Source: Myotis daubentonii (Eukaryota; Chordata; Mammalia; Chiroptera; Vespertilionidae). Taken from it: DNA of 64,000 nt. Each line of letters starts with the position of its first letter. Position 1 is the first letter of the stretch. A program made the position numbers and the translations under genes. Positions 54,531-64,000 of the stretch are shown here, piece by piece. Where the stretch lies: the NCBI RefSeq assembly GCF_963259705.1, contig NC_081841.1, positions 89,417,063 through 89,481,062 on the forward strand. Direction: 5' to 3'. A model generated the notes under the pieces. That model made no database searches, was not told the origin of the DNA, and saw only the letters and a program-made list of their open reading frames with translations.

Positions 54531-55599
54531 TATGTTATAAAATTGCATAAGATATCTAGGCTCCAGACTTGGCTAGAATGTTAAAGAATGAAAAATAACA
54601 TCCCAAAATGGCAAAAATTGGATTGCCAAGGCATTCCCTGATTCATTGTTTAGAACAAAAAAGCACTTTAACTATTAAATGCTTACAAATATAGTAAGTC
54701 ATATATCAATTGCGTCATATGCATTGAAGTGGAAATCCAAATGGATGGTTTTAAAAACTGTTACTTCTCTTTGTCAATAAAAACAGTATTTTGATTTCAG
54801 CCTCAAAACTGGCAAATATAAATCAAGAGTAGGAAATTTAAACTTAAAAAACTTGAATAGGTAAACATAACTTAAAACTTGTCTTCCTTATTAAAATGTT
54901 TCTCTTTTGGTTGAATAAAAAAACTGAAAATTAACTTATGTGCTCTCAAAGAAAGAAACATAAGAAGGCAGTGAAATCTCCCATCCTTCAAATAATTTGA
55001 TGTCATTTGGGGATGATATGAAAGACATTTACAAAGCAGTCATAAAAAAGCAATAGTTAAGTGTCTGAAATTATCATTGTCCCCATAGGTGAGAACAATA
55101 TGTTTACTAAGAGTAAGGCATCTTTACTAAATGTGGTAATTTTCTCCATTTTTTTCAATTTTTAACTTCCCCAGATTGGAGATGCTGTTTGCCTTGGAGG
55201 TTTTGGTCAAAGGCCAGGAGATTACACAAGAAGATATTGGGTGAGTCAAAAGAAATGAAGGAAAAGCTTATCATGATTTTTCTAAAATATAATTTTATTA
55301 TGAAAATAGAAGAGGGAAAGCTTAAAACTGAAGAACCTTGGTCACAAAAGAAAAGCATATATAAGATTTAGTTTTCAAAACAAGGTTGCGTTTTGTAACT
55401 GTGGAGTCTACTAACACATTACACACAAATATTTCTGTGGGTTAACATGAAAGCAAACTCTATTGTGCTTAGCAGTATAATTTCTTCCTTTTTCAGAATC
55501 ATTTTAAATAAAAAGTGAAGACAGAGTCTTTCCTTCCCCTGTTGCTGATGCTCACACTGAATGACTTTGGAAGGATTACAGAACAGTGATAACACTAAT
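54531..55599. other. Unassigned AT-rich sequence
   Basis: No gene or confident repeat. Confidence 0.5.
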
Positions 55600-55805
55600 T
55601 AACGTGTCAACAGCTATCATCCATATAGTATTTTGCAGAGTGTTTGCTTCTCTTTTATCTCATTTAGTCCCAGAAACCCTGTAGCATAGTTTGAGTAGGT
55701 GTTATTATTTCTAACATAGAAGTGAAGAACCAGAAATTTGAAGAGATTAAGTAATTTACTCAAGGTCACCTGTTATAGGGGCACTGGAACTCAGGACTCT
55801 GTACC
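55600..55805 (-). repeat. MIR SINE, minus strand
   Basis: TATCTCATTTAGTCCCAGAAACCCTG ... AAGTAATTTACTCAAGGTCACCTG then GGAACTCAGGACTCTG is antisense MIR. Confidence 0.82.
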
Positions 55806-56132
55806 AGGATCCATCCTCTTCTAGGCCTACAGTGAGCTTCCACATAAAGGATAAACCCTGCCTCCCCAACAAACAACACAAGATCTGGAAAATATTTGAA
55901 ACATATGGACTATAGGATTTTCTTTTCCAGCAACTAAGAAATTTTCCTCTCTCATAAAGCTTATCAAGCTTTCAGGGTACCTCAAGAATTGTTGTCAAAG
56001 TTGTTCTCAAGTGAAAACTTATGGGAAGGTATTCTAACAAAACCAAATTAAGCATATGGCTCCTATCTATTATCACCCAAACAGCAAATACTGAAAGTAA
56101 TATAAGCCCCATATTGAAACCACGAAAGCAGG
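55806..56132. other. Unassigned sequence
   Basis: Nothing recognised. Confidence 0.5.
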
Positions 56133-56345
56133 CGCTCTAAATCCGCTTTGTCTGATATAGCCACTAATCCCATGTGACTATTAAAGTTTAAATTAGTTTT
56201 AATATGTTAAATGACATAAAAATGGAACTTCTCCAGCACATTAACCATATTTCAAGAGCTTTACAGCCACAAGGGGTTAATGACTATTGTATTGGACACT
56301 ACAGATACAGAACATTTCCATCATTGCAAAAAGTTCCATTGGAGG
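56133..56345. repeat. hAT-group MITE (MER33-like)
   Basis: GATATAGCCACTAATCCCATGTGACTATTAAAGTTTAAATTA ... TTGGACACTACAGATACAGAACATTTCCATCATTGCAAAAAGTTCCATTGG matches a well-known mammalian hAT MITE with TGTCCAATA-type ends. Family name given with caution. Confidence 0.7.
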
Positions 56346-56438
56346 TTCATCTAAATTCTAGCTGGTGTTATCAGTGTCAGCCTGTATGTTTCTCCACTCT
56401 AACTCTATGAAGCTGTCCTTTGGGGTGAGTGGTATCAG

Positions 56439-56466
56439 GTGTGTGTGTGTGTGTGTGTGTGTGCAT

Positions 56467-56505
<39 letters not shown>
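56439..56505. repeat. (GT)n microsatellite
   Basis: 67 bases of GT with one CATTC interruption at about 56464-56468. Frames through it on both strands are not genes. Confidence 0.97.
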
Positions 56506-56508
<3 letters not shown>

Positions 56509-57029
56509 ATGAACCGTGATTCTATTCTCTCAGACAATGCTAGGAAAACCAGAAAGGCACAAATAATCATGAGCTATTTATGTAGCTTCTCTCAATGTGA
56601 AAGAGACCCAATTCTCCATGTTAATATCAGTTAATCATAAGACAACTTTAATGATCTACTGTTATATTAACAGCTCTGTGTGATTTAAAAGGGGTTCAGA
56701 TTCCTAGGGTTTTTGTGCATATAGGGAGGTAAAATGAGAGGAATTAGCCTTAGAAGATGGGGTACTTAGGACACGGACAAGGAGAAAGGATCATTCCCAA
56801 GAGAGAGGCCCATGAGAAAAAGCTGGAGGGTCTAGGAAGCAGCCAGGGACTATGTTCCATCAGCTCCACTTGGGAATTTTCTTTAAAGGAGATAGTTGGT
56901 TGCCTTGGCTGCGAGAGTGGACAAGATGAAAACCTCAGGAGAAAGGACTGACTATAGTTCTCACCGAACTGTCTGCTGCAGATGGCCAGGCATTGCTGCG
57001 CTTCTAACATAGGTTCATCCGAAGAGGCA
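56506..57029. other. Unassigned sequence
   Basis: Nothing recognised. Overlapping frames at 56750-57010 on both strands have no domain. Confidence 0.45.
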
Positions 57030-57150
57030 GTGGTTCAGGGATCTGGAAAGAATCCAGACCAGAATCCTCCATCTGCCATTTCCCACCTCTCTAGGTTTCA
57101 TCACATTTCACCTTTATGAGCCTTCGTTTCAGATCTTGTTCCTTCTACTA
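57030..57150 (+). repeat. MIR SINE fragment (candidate)
   Basis: GGCAGTGGTTCAGGGATCTGG ... CCATTTCCCACCTCTCTAGGTTTCATC ... CCTTCGTTTCAG is loosely in sense MIR order. Confidence 0.5.
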
Positions 57151-57199
57151 AAGGCTAATCATAAAAAGGGCATGGTGCTTAGGGAGGAGGGTGAAAAAG

Positions 57200-57385
57200 A
57201 ACTCACACAAATAGATCATTGTCACACAATCCCATGAATGCAATGACAGAGCAAGGCTGTGGTGGAAGAAGTGGTGCCTGGGATAAATCGTTAAGGATGA
57301 AGAGCAGTTGAGGGACCGGTAGGTAGTTCGTGGAGGGAAGGAAGCGTGAATAAAAGAATGGAGGACATCATATGCACATGAAAAC
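57200..57385 (+). repeat. L2 LINE fragment (candidate)
   Basis: TGGTGCCTGGGATAAATCGTTAAGGATGAAGAGCAG then GTTCGTGGAGGGAAGGAAGCG resembles the L2 3' region between its GAGCTGAGACTTGAAGGATG and GGGAAGAGCATTCC landmarks. The 158-codon minus-strand frame at 57148-57624 runs antisense to it. Confidence 0.45.
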
Positions 57386-58484
57386 ATTTCTATGAAAAAA
57401 CGGATCCTTCCCCAGTGAAAAAGGAGAGAGACATTTATAAGACAGGGACACGCTTTCTGCTCAAACAGGTAAAGAGTTAAATTAAGTAGAGAAAAATCAT
57501 TACTGTTAAAGAAAAGCAAAAAAGAGTGGCTGGAGATACCCAATAAATCCTTTCCCACCAAGAATAACCTTTGTTGTCCCCTTTTTGTGCTATCTCTGCT
57601 TTTACGGTTTATTTGTGGCTGCACAAGACAATGGAACAGCTGTGTTCATAGAAACGCCCTCTCCTTTCTGGTCAGACAGGTTGCACCAGTGAACACCTGA
57701 TAACAGACACTCCAGGCCCGTAAGCCTCGCAGATCTCGGCTGCAACCTGCCCACAGACGTCGGGCTTCTCAGTGCCCTGCCTGTTGTCACCTTCACCGGC
57801 ACTGGGAATCCCTCTCCCTTTGCTCTCAAAATTAAGGCTGCACAGTGTTTGGCCTCTCTCTGTAGGACTAGTTCAAGTTACTGAGAGAGGAGCTTCCCTT
57901 GGGTTCCCTTAGTTTCAAATACTAACCAGAACCTACAGACGCATGATTCACCTCCCTGTGATTCCAGATCTCATGAAGCTCCAGTTTTTGGTGTCTGGAC
58001 ATTTGTTATTTGGAACCTGGGGCCCTTGAGTGATGTTCAGAGACTAGCAACTCACTGTCTGATCCCTAGAGAGACTGCCGTGTGAGCCATTGGCCCATTC
58101 CTGGAGGAACTGTACTTTCCAGAAGCAAGTGTGGTGAGCTGTCCCATCTGCTGATCTCCCTTTAATTTTTTATTAACAACAAAAAACTGAAAAGAACTAA
58201 CTCATTTCTGACACTACTTGCTCTTGGTTATTTTTGATGCTTGAATAACAACCCTTAAGTTAAGGCTCCTGAGACTGTTAACAAGTTTGTGGATGAAAGG
58301 GAAGAGTTGTATGTTCTCTTGGGTCTGTAGTGGATAGGGAGTTGTAGACACAGAGGTGATTTTTATTTGTCATCACAAGTGTCTCCACTGTCCCCACCAC
58401 CACTGCCACCCAGAAGCAGTGGGGACAGATCAGTGCCCCATTCACATTTTGGAGGAGACTTGGGTTTATGTGTAATGTCAGAAA
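57386..58484. other. Unassigned sequence
   Basis: No gene. A GC-richer patch at 57700-57810 contains several CpGs but no feature I can name. Confidence 0.45.
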
Positions 58485-58668
58485 ACTTTGGCCAAACCCA
58501 GCCCCTAACCAGTTTTTGTAAATAAAGTTTTATGCAAAACAGCCATACTCATTTGTTTGCATATTGCTTATGGCTGCTATCATGCTGGTAAAACTTGAAA
58601 CAATTGCATCAGGGACCATACAGTCTACGGAGCCTAACATCTGGCCCTTTACTAATTGGCCCTTCAAA
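58485..58668. repeat. hAT-Charlie-type MITE
   Basis: CAAACCCAGCCCCTAACCAG, GTTTTTGTAAATAAAGTTTTATGC, CATACTCATTTGTTTGCATATTGC and GGCCCTTTACTAATTGGCCC match the antisense form of a common mammalian hAT MITE whose other end reads GGGTCGGCAAACTTTTTCTG. Confidence 0.75.
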
Positions 58669-58684
58669 AAAAAGTTTGACTTGA

Positions 58685-58897
58685 GCCCAGCCAGTGTGGC
58701 TCAGTGGTTGATCATCGAGCTATGAACCAGGAGGTCACAGTTTGATTCTGGGTCAGGGCATACTCTCTGGGTTTTGGGCTCACTCCCCAGTGAGGGCATG
58801 CAGGAGACAGCAAATCAAAGATTCTCATTGTTGATGTTTCTATCTCTCTCTCCTCTCTTTCTCTCTGAAATCAATAAAAACATATTTAAAAAGAAAG
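58685..58897 (+). mobile_element. VES SINE, plus strand
   Basis: Perfect 16-bp duplication AAAAAGTTTGACTTGA (58669-58684 and 58898-58913). It carries the head variant TGGTTGATCATCGAGCTATGAACCAGGAGGTCACAG shared with 7564-7773, and the tail AAATCAATAAAAACATATTT. It sits just after the hAT MITE. Confidence 0.95.
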
Positions 58898-58913
58898 AAA
58901 AAGTTTGACTTGA

Positions 58914-61900
58914 TCCAAGGGAAAGCAGAGACTTACATAGGGAACAGTTTGGTCAATATTTTTCATGCTTTAGTTCATTTGACAAAAATTTGTGGAACAC
59001 TTCCAGGGTTCTAGGCTCTAAGGACACAACTGGGAACAGAACTGATACCGTTGTAATAACCTGCTTATTATTTAACAAAAAAAGAATGAAAGGGAAACTA
59101 GATATAGGCGTGCCATTTATACAGTTTTGCCCAAAAGCTACATTTAAGATTCTCCAAGTCTATTCCCTGCTGATTGATGGGGAAGGGACTAGACAAAGAT
59201 AGTTTAGAGGCATGGCCAGAAGGGTCTGAGTGAGGTGGGAAGCTAATTGCCCATCAATCACACCTGAAAATTAGTCAGTGACCAGGATGGGTGTGGCCAC
59301 TGCAAACACACAAAATCTAAATATATAAACTTCCAAACAGAGGAAGCTCACTCTCTCTTGGTTCCAGGTGGCCAGGCCCTCTTGGGACTCCTGCTGCAGG
59401 GGCTTTTGCTGCCCTATGCCCACATGGCGCACAGCCATGTTGGTCTCCACACATGAACTGGTGGGCTTGAATCTGGCCTGAATGCTGAAACACTCGGTTG
59501 CAACATAGAACAGAAGCTCTGGACACTGGCCTTATTTCTGACTTTGCTGAGCTCCCAGCTGCACCTTCTCCAGGACTGGCTTAAGGGGCAGGAGACTTTG
59601 GAACCCAAGAGATGTAACTTTATGCAAATCAAGTCTCCTTCCACATTCCACCCTTCATGTGAGTCTTAGAAAATTTATTTTCTGAAGATATCACAAGGAC
59701 CTCATTCCCACTCATGTTTGGGAAGTCTGGCCTATTAATTCCTCGGGCAACAGAACCAATATAGTTCTTCGCTTCCAAAAGCTTATAATTTCCTCAGGCT
59801 TTATTGCAATGGTCCCTATTCAGCTCGTTTTCTTCTATGTTTGTTGGAGGGCACAGACAAGTATCATAATACAATAATAAGCATAGAATAGAGTTAGCAA
59901 ATAAAACACAGGGTGCCCAGTTAATTCAGCAAATATGTACTAAGTTTAAATAGCAACTATGAATGAAGCCAAGTGCTGTGAAATGATTCTCTCTCTAAAT
60001 GGTGCATCAAGAAAAGGCCAAAAAGGACTGTTCAATGGATTTAGAGTGTTTTAATCCCATTATCCAGGCGACATAAGGTAGTGACTAATAGAGGTGATGG
60101 ACTTGAAGCAGCAGGACAAAGCCATCTCTAGTGTGAAATGTGTATGTCAACCTGTCTAAAAGTAATGCTAACAGACAATTCATTTTTAAAATAATAATAA
60201 TAAGTAGAGATATAAAAAAGAAGAAGAGGAAGCTCTTCTTTCAGGTGGAAGAAAGGGAGAATCTGAACGTAGTGCACAGAGGGAAAAAACAAGTTGAATA
60301 ATTCATGAGTGTTAAGAAATGTGATGAGTGTTCTGTACACAAGTATGTATCTCCTACTAACAATGCCTGGGTTCACAAATCCAGGCCCTTAGTCTTGTGA
60401 TGATAAGAAGAGAGAATGAGAGGGAGGAAACCTGGTGGTGGCTGACCTTGTCATGTCTGTGTAAGACCGGGACCAGAATGTCACATAGGCAGGATGAAAA
60501 CCCCTCCAGCATCAAAACAGTGAGTCCTGCACACCCCGTCCCTGGAGAGGCAAGCAAAAGGAGGCATGGTGTTCCCTGCCTGAAATAGATGAAAGCATTA
60601 AGCCTTCTCATCACACTAGCGTTTGTATTTATGAGCAGCAGCAGTTATTTAGCTCACACAGAGATAATGGATAAAACAAAATACAGAGCCAGAGCTCATT
60701 GTGGGTGTCTTAAAACCAAGCCTGGAGTATATAAGCTAAATCTTAAGCAATCCCTAAATTTAAAATATAAACGAGCAATGGCTCGAGGAATTGTCATTGG
60801 GCCTTCAGTTTGTCACAGTAACAGACTGCAGATTTCACTTCCCAAGCATTTCCCACAAAGGATTTTCTGATTTGTCACATGTGTTCCCATTGATTGGTCC
60901 AGTGCCCTGGCAGAACCAGAGATTCTAAACTTGTCCGGAAAAGGGTTTCATAATTCATCATGCATACCACTGCTTGGCGCCAAAAGCAGTGGCCTGATCC
61001 AAGTGCACACTCTTGGACATTTACGGTTGACTAAAGGGACCAGATTTGTGTCCTACTAATGTAGGACAAAGGGAAAGAGCCTGATAGCACAGGCCCTGTG
61101 GTTGAGATGAAGGAGGGAGAAAGGGAGAGAGAAGGAACGAGGATGCAGGGGTGGGGGGCTCCCCTTGATGGTGTCTCGTTAGACAAATGTGTGAGTGCCA
61201 CCCTGAGGAAGGTTGCTCCTTGCAGCAAGGCAGTAGGGGTGAGGGTGGGGAAGAGGAACAGCTAGAAGAATGGTGAGAGGCTTGGAAGGATAAGAGAGGG
61301 GAGGACAGGAAAAAGGGAAAAGGAAAGCCTGGTGAGAGAGCAAATGTTCTAGGACAGATCCTTTTGGTAAACATTGTGCCTGCCAGCCAGCCCAGGAAGT
61401 TCATATTGAGGGCCATCCTCAATATAGGGCATTCATTAACCTTGGATTTGACACGGCTGGGGAAGGGAAAGGTAGGTAATGGAAATGCATGAAGCCCACA
61501 TCATGCGGATAACCTCTGAAAGTGTCAATTTGTCTACAGAGGTAAAATATTCTGAAAAGATTTTTTCATTTTCATTGTGTTCATAATGATTTCAGCAGTA
61601 AGCCATTTGAATTCAAAATTAAGATTCACTTTGTTTGAAATGTTTCACTTTAGAAAGATGAAACAGAATCATAAGAAAGAAATACGATTAACTATTGTTA
61701 AATCTAAGTATTCAGGTTTCTCCTGCTGAATATTCAAATTGGAAAGCCACAGAGGACAAAGAGAAAAATAAATGCATTTCTGATTAGAAAATTCAAATTA
61801 ATGCCTCCATTCTGCCTAAATTCCTCCAATATATTATTTCAGTTGTTTTCTTTTATTACCATCTCACTAGATAACTTATGTAATTTCTTTTGGTAGGTAG

Positions 61901-61949
61901 GTAAGTGGGAGTCTCTTTGTAAGTTTTATTATTTTAAAACATGCACTGA
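58914..61949. other. Unassigned sequence
   Basis: About 3 kb with no recognised gene. A 93-codon frame (60589-60870) begins with a hydrophobic, signal-peptide-like stretch but lacks other support. The 133-codon minus-strand frame at 61021-61422 is Ser/Pro-rich and reads through a purine-rich tract. Confidence 0.45.
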
Positions 61950-62945
61950 TAATTAAAGAAATGCAAATTAAAGCTAGAAAATAACAATTCTATAAAAATG
62001 GTGAAGCTCCAAAACATTGATATTTTCCCAGGTTGGTTAGCTGTGACAAACAGAAACTCCAAATAGTGTTCATGGCTTTATTAATTGGTATCACAATTTG
62101 AAAGGACAGTTTGGAAACTTATTTACATTTTAAAACCTTTGTCCCAAGAATTTTACACCATCTATAATAATAAAAGCATAATATGCTAATTAGACCAGAA
62201 ATCCTTCCTGACATCCTTCTGTCTTTCCAGACGAAGCCAGGGCTGCGAGGGAAGCCCGGGTCTCGGGTGCCTGCTGGAGGCTGCAGGGAAGCCCCAGTCC
62301 TGGGTGCCAGAGGGAAGCTGGTGCTGGCAGCCTGGGGAAGGAAGGCCTACTCTTGCATGAATTTCGTGCATCAGGCCTCTAGTTGGATGTACTTTATAGA
62401 GACAGTTGTCCAATTGATCAAATACATGAACAAGATGTTCACTACTGGATAGTGCATAGGTGCAGAGAACTGGAAATAATTAAAATGTCTCACTTATTAG
62501 GTTATGGTATATACTTTCAACACAAATCCAGAACGGCCTTTAAAGGAATAAGCTACATTTATTTTACACCATTGTAGCTTATTGAATGAAGCCAGGTGCT
62601 TCATGCAATAAGTGTGAAATTTATTTAATTTTTACATGGTTTGGCATAGATCATATGTCCTTTCAATATATTAATTGAGGGGGAAAAGAGTCACAGAAAA
62701 GCATTACGATATGATAATTCTAATTTTATTTTTAAAAACAAATAAATTGATGGATTTCATGAATATTTTATAGGATTGTTATGCAAAAGAAACTTCTGGA
62801 AGGATTCATAGTAAAGTGTGAGCGTTGACTGTTTCTGGAAAGCAGCAGTTTGAGTTTGGCAAAGATGGGAAACTTACTTTCTCTTCTGACTACCATGTAT
62901 TTTTTTCTTTGTTTTTACAGGCCTGCATTTTTTCATAATTAAAAA
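61950..62945 (+). repeat. L1M/HAL1-type LINE 3' end
   Basis: GCACTGATAATTAAAGAAATGC, TTGAAAGGACAGTTTGGAAAC, TGTCCCAAGAATTTTACACC, AACTGGAAATAATTAAAATGTC, AACTTCTGGAAGGATTCATAG and ATGTATTTTTTTCTTTG followed by CATAATTAAAAAAAATG run in LINE order. Interrupted by Helitron H10. No open frame. Confidence 0.7.
62161..62382 (+). mobile_element. Non-autonomous Helitron H10
   Basis: The 5' end TCTATAATAATAAAAGCATA is followed by ATGCTAATTAGACCAGAAAT. The 3' part TGCATGAATTTCGTGCATCA is followed by GGCCTCTAG. It sits between A (62160) and T (62383). The 222-bp element has a short GC-rich interior. Its ends closely match H8. Confidence 0.95.
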
Positions 62946-63384
62946 AAATGTCAATGTATTTACTCAGATATTTTAGTTCACTTATTTTTAGGAAAAGTCC
63001 TAGGATTAGCAGATTCTTCCAGTTCAGTGTCATCCATATCTGAAAAGTATAAGGCTTACCATTCAGTACTGATCCTGCCACTTTCTTCAATGATTTTTAC
63101 TCTAGGTTCCCCAATGTCTCTGGAATCCACAGCATCCTCTCAAGTCAGCTCTCCCATCCCTCTTTTTTTATTCACCATAGATCTACCGACGGCACACACA
63201 AGACCTAGGGATTCTCATACAGAAAGCAAGATGAAATTCTAATCCTCACTTCCAAACTCTTACCATGGCAAACCTCTGCAAATTTCATCTCCAATAATAA
63301 AGGTTAATGATCAACAGTTATATAGGAAACATTACTGAATCTAGATATAGAAGCTAGAATTATAACATTACCCAGTTGGGTGAT
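62946..63384. other. Unassigned sequence
   Basis: Nothing recognised. Confidence 0.5.
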
Positions 63385-63472
63385 CTCAACACTCACTGCA
63401 CAATAGAATCACCTGTGGAACTTAGTGAGCATTGAGATGCTTGGGTTGTCCTCAGACCAGCTGAAAACAAGT
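63385..63472 (+). repeat. MER5-like hAT MITE fragment
   Basis: CTGCACAATAGAATCACCTGTGGAACTTAGTGAGCATTGAGATGCTTGGG matches the MER5 block GCACATTAGAATCACCTGGGGAGC. Confidence 0.7.
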
Positions 63473-64000
63473 CCGTTTTGAATGCATAGCAACCACTGAG
63501 AACCTTGTCTAATCCTTTATCGGAAAGACAAGGACACTCAGTAGCAGAGAGGATGAATGACTTGCCAAAGGTCATTCATGTGCAAGTTGGAAGATGTTAT
63601 TGACAGGATTTTAATTGCTTGTTTAGGCTGCATGGCGATGAATAACCCAGAGAGTGGAATTAAGCATAAATTTGTTATTAAAATTAGAATATAAAAAGTT
63701 TCTTTTTCCATTTCAAGATATATATTGCTTGAAAAGTACCATAATTGATAACACTTGTCCAATAATGGGAAAATAGATCTCCTGCTGCCTTGATTGTAAG
63801 TAAATAATTCCTAGGAACATTGTGTCTAGGAGACCTTAATTGCCTTAATTGCTTGCATCATAACTCATCAACCCGTCAAAAGCACTGACAGAAAGGCTCA
63901 ACAGCAGATTTACATTTTTAATAAAAGAATATTATAATATCCTGTGTTACCTCTGGTTATAGTTCAGCATAAACTAGGTCAGAAGAGTAATTTTAAAATC
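63473..64000. other. Unassigned AT-rich sequence
   Basis: A weak MIR-like stretch (GAATGACTTGCCAAAGGTCATTC) lies near 63553. No gene. Confidence 0.4.

Noticed and set aside
56358..56634. Frames encoding His-Thr or Cys-Val repeats
   Set aside because: Translation of the GT microsatellite.
57148..57624. 158-codon minus-strand frame, the longest outside tandem repeats
   Set aside because: No domain, low-complexity Ser/Phe/Leu composition, and it runs antisense to an L2-like stretch.
61021..61422. 133-codon minus-strand frame
   Set aside because: Ser/Pro-rich product of a purine-rich tract; no recognisable motif and a second frame is open too.

Overview
Vertebrate nuclear DNA from a bat, almost certainly a vesper bat (Vespertilionidae). 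Two lineage markers read directly from the sequence support this. First, there are ten HeliBat-type Helitrons, with TC(C/T)TAT 5' ends, an ATATGCAAATT or ATATGCTAATTAGACC subterminal block and a GGGCCTCTAG 3' end; nine sit cleanly in an A|T dinucleotide. Second, there are nine tRNA-derived VES-type SINEs, several with perfect target-site duplications. Mammal-wide MIR, L2, L1M, MaLR (MLT1-type) and hAT/mariner remnants fill in the background. I see no convincing host protein-coding exon, tRNA, rRNA or snRNA gene. Open frames longer than 60 codons are chance frames, frames through repeats, or fragments of LINE-1 ORF1/ORF2. The window is best described as intergenic or deep-intronic repeat-rich DNA.

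Layout. 1-5.65 kb: AT-rich, mostly unassigned, with old L1/L2 fragments. 5.65-7.5 kb: an internally deleted MaLR (MLT1-type) provirus split by a solo class-II (ERV2-like) LTR. 7.5-11.85 kb: an old L1 3' end holding a nest of insertions: a VES SINE, a Helitron, a mariner-like MITE (itself holding a Helitron) and a two-unit composite Helitron (itself holding a second solo LTR of the ERV2-like family). 11.85-16.6 kb: unassigned sequence, a TAG/TGG microsatellite, an inverted pair of VES SINEs, a GA tract and an MLT1 LTR. 16.9-18.3 kb: a 5' Helitron fragment cut by a class-I LTR that opens with a perfect hairpin. 18.6-23.25 kb: a minus-strand L1 with ORF1, the first codons of ORF2, then the ORF2 C-terminus and 3' UTR, so most of ORF2 is missing (HAL1-like or internally deleted). 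It is interrupted by a Helitron, a hAT and a VES SINE. 23.4-24.9 kb: a second copy of the same composite Helitron. 25-35 kb: L2, MIR, VES, L1M and LTR fragments in AT-rich DNA. 35.2-39.4 kb: a plus-strand L1 interrupted by an ERV2-like solo LTR, two VES SINEs and a minus-strand L1. 39.4-53.9 kb: sparse old repeats, two minus-strand SINEs and a 5'-truncated L1 with a 16-bp target duplication. 53.9-54.5 kb: two Helitrons joined head to tail. 54.5-64 kb: MIR, L2, hAT and VES fragments and a final L1M/Helitron nest.

Most interesting point. Two Helitrons 14 kb apart (9246-11565 and 23402-24894) share an identical internal junction where one Helitron's 3' end runs straight into another's 5' end. 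At that junction the upstream 3' end has lost the G of CTAG and one arm of its terminator hairpin. This looks like a composite rolling-circle transposon that moves as one unit by reading through a dead internal terminator. The back-to-back pair at 53917-54530, with its internal CTAG intact, looks like the kind of structure from which such a composite could start. No Rep/helicase coding sequence is present, so every Helitron here is non-autonomous.
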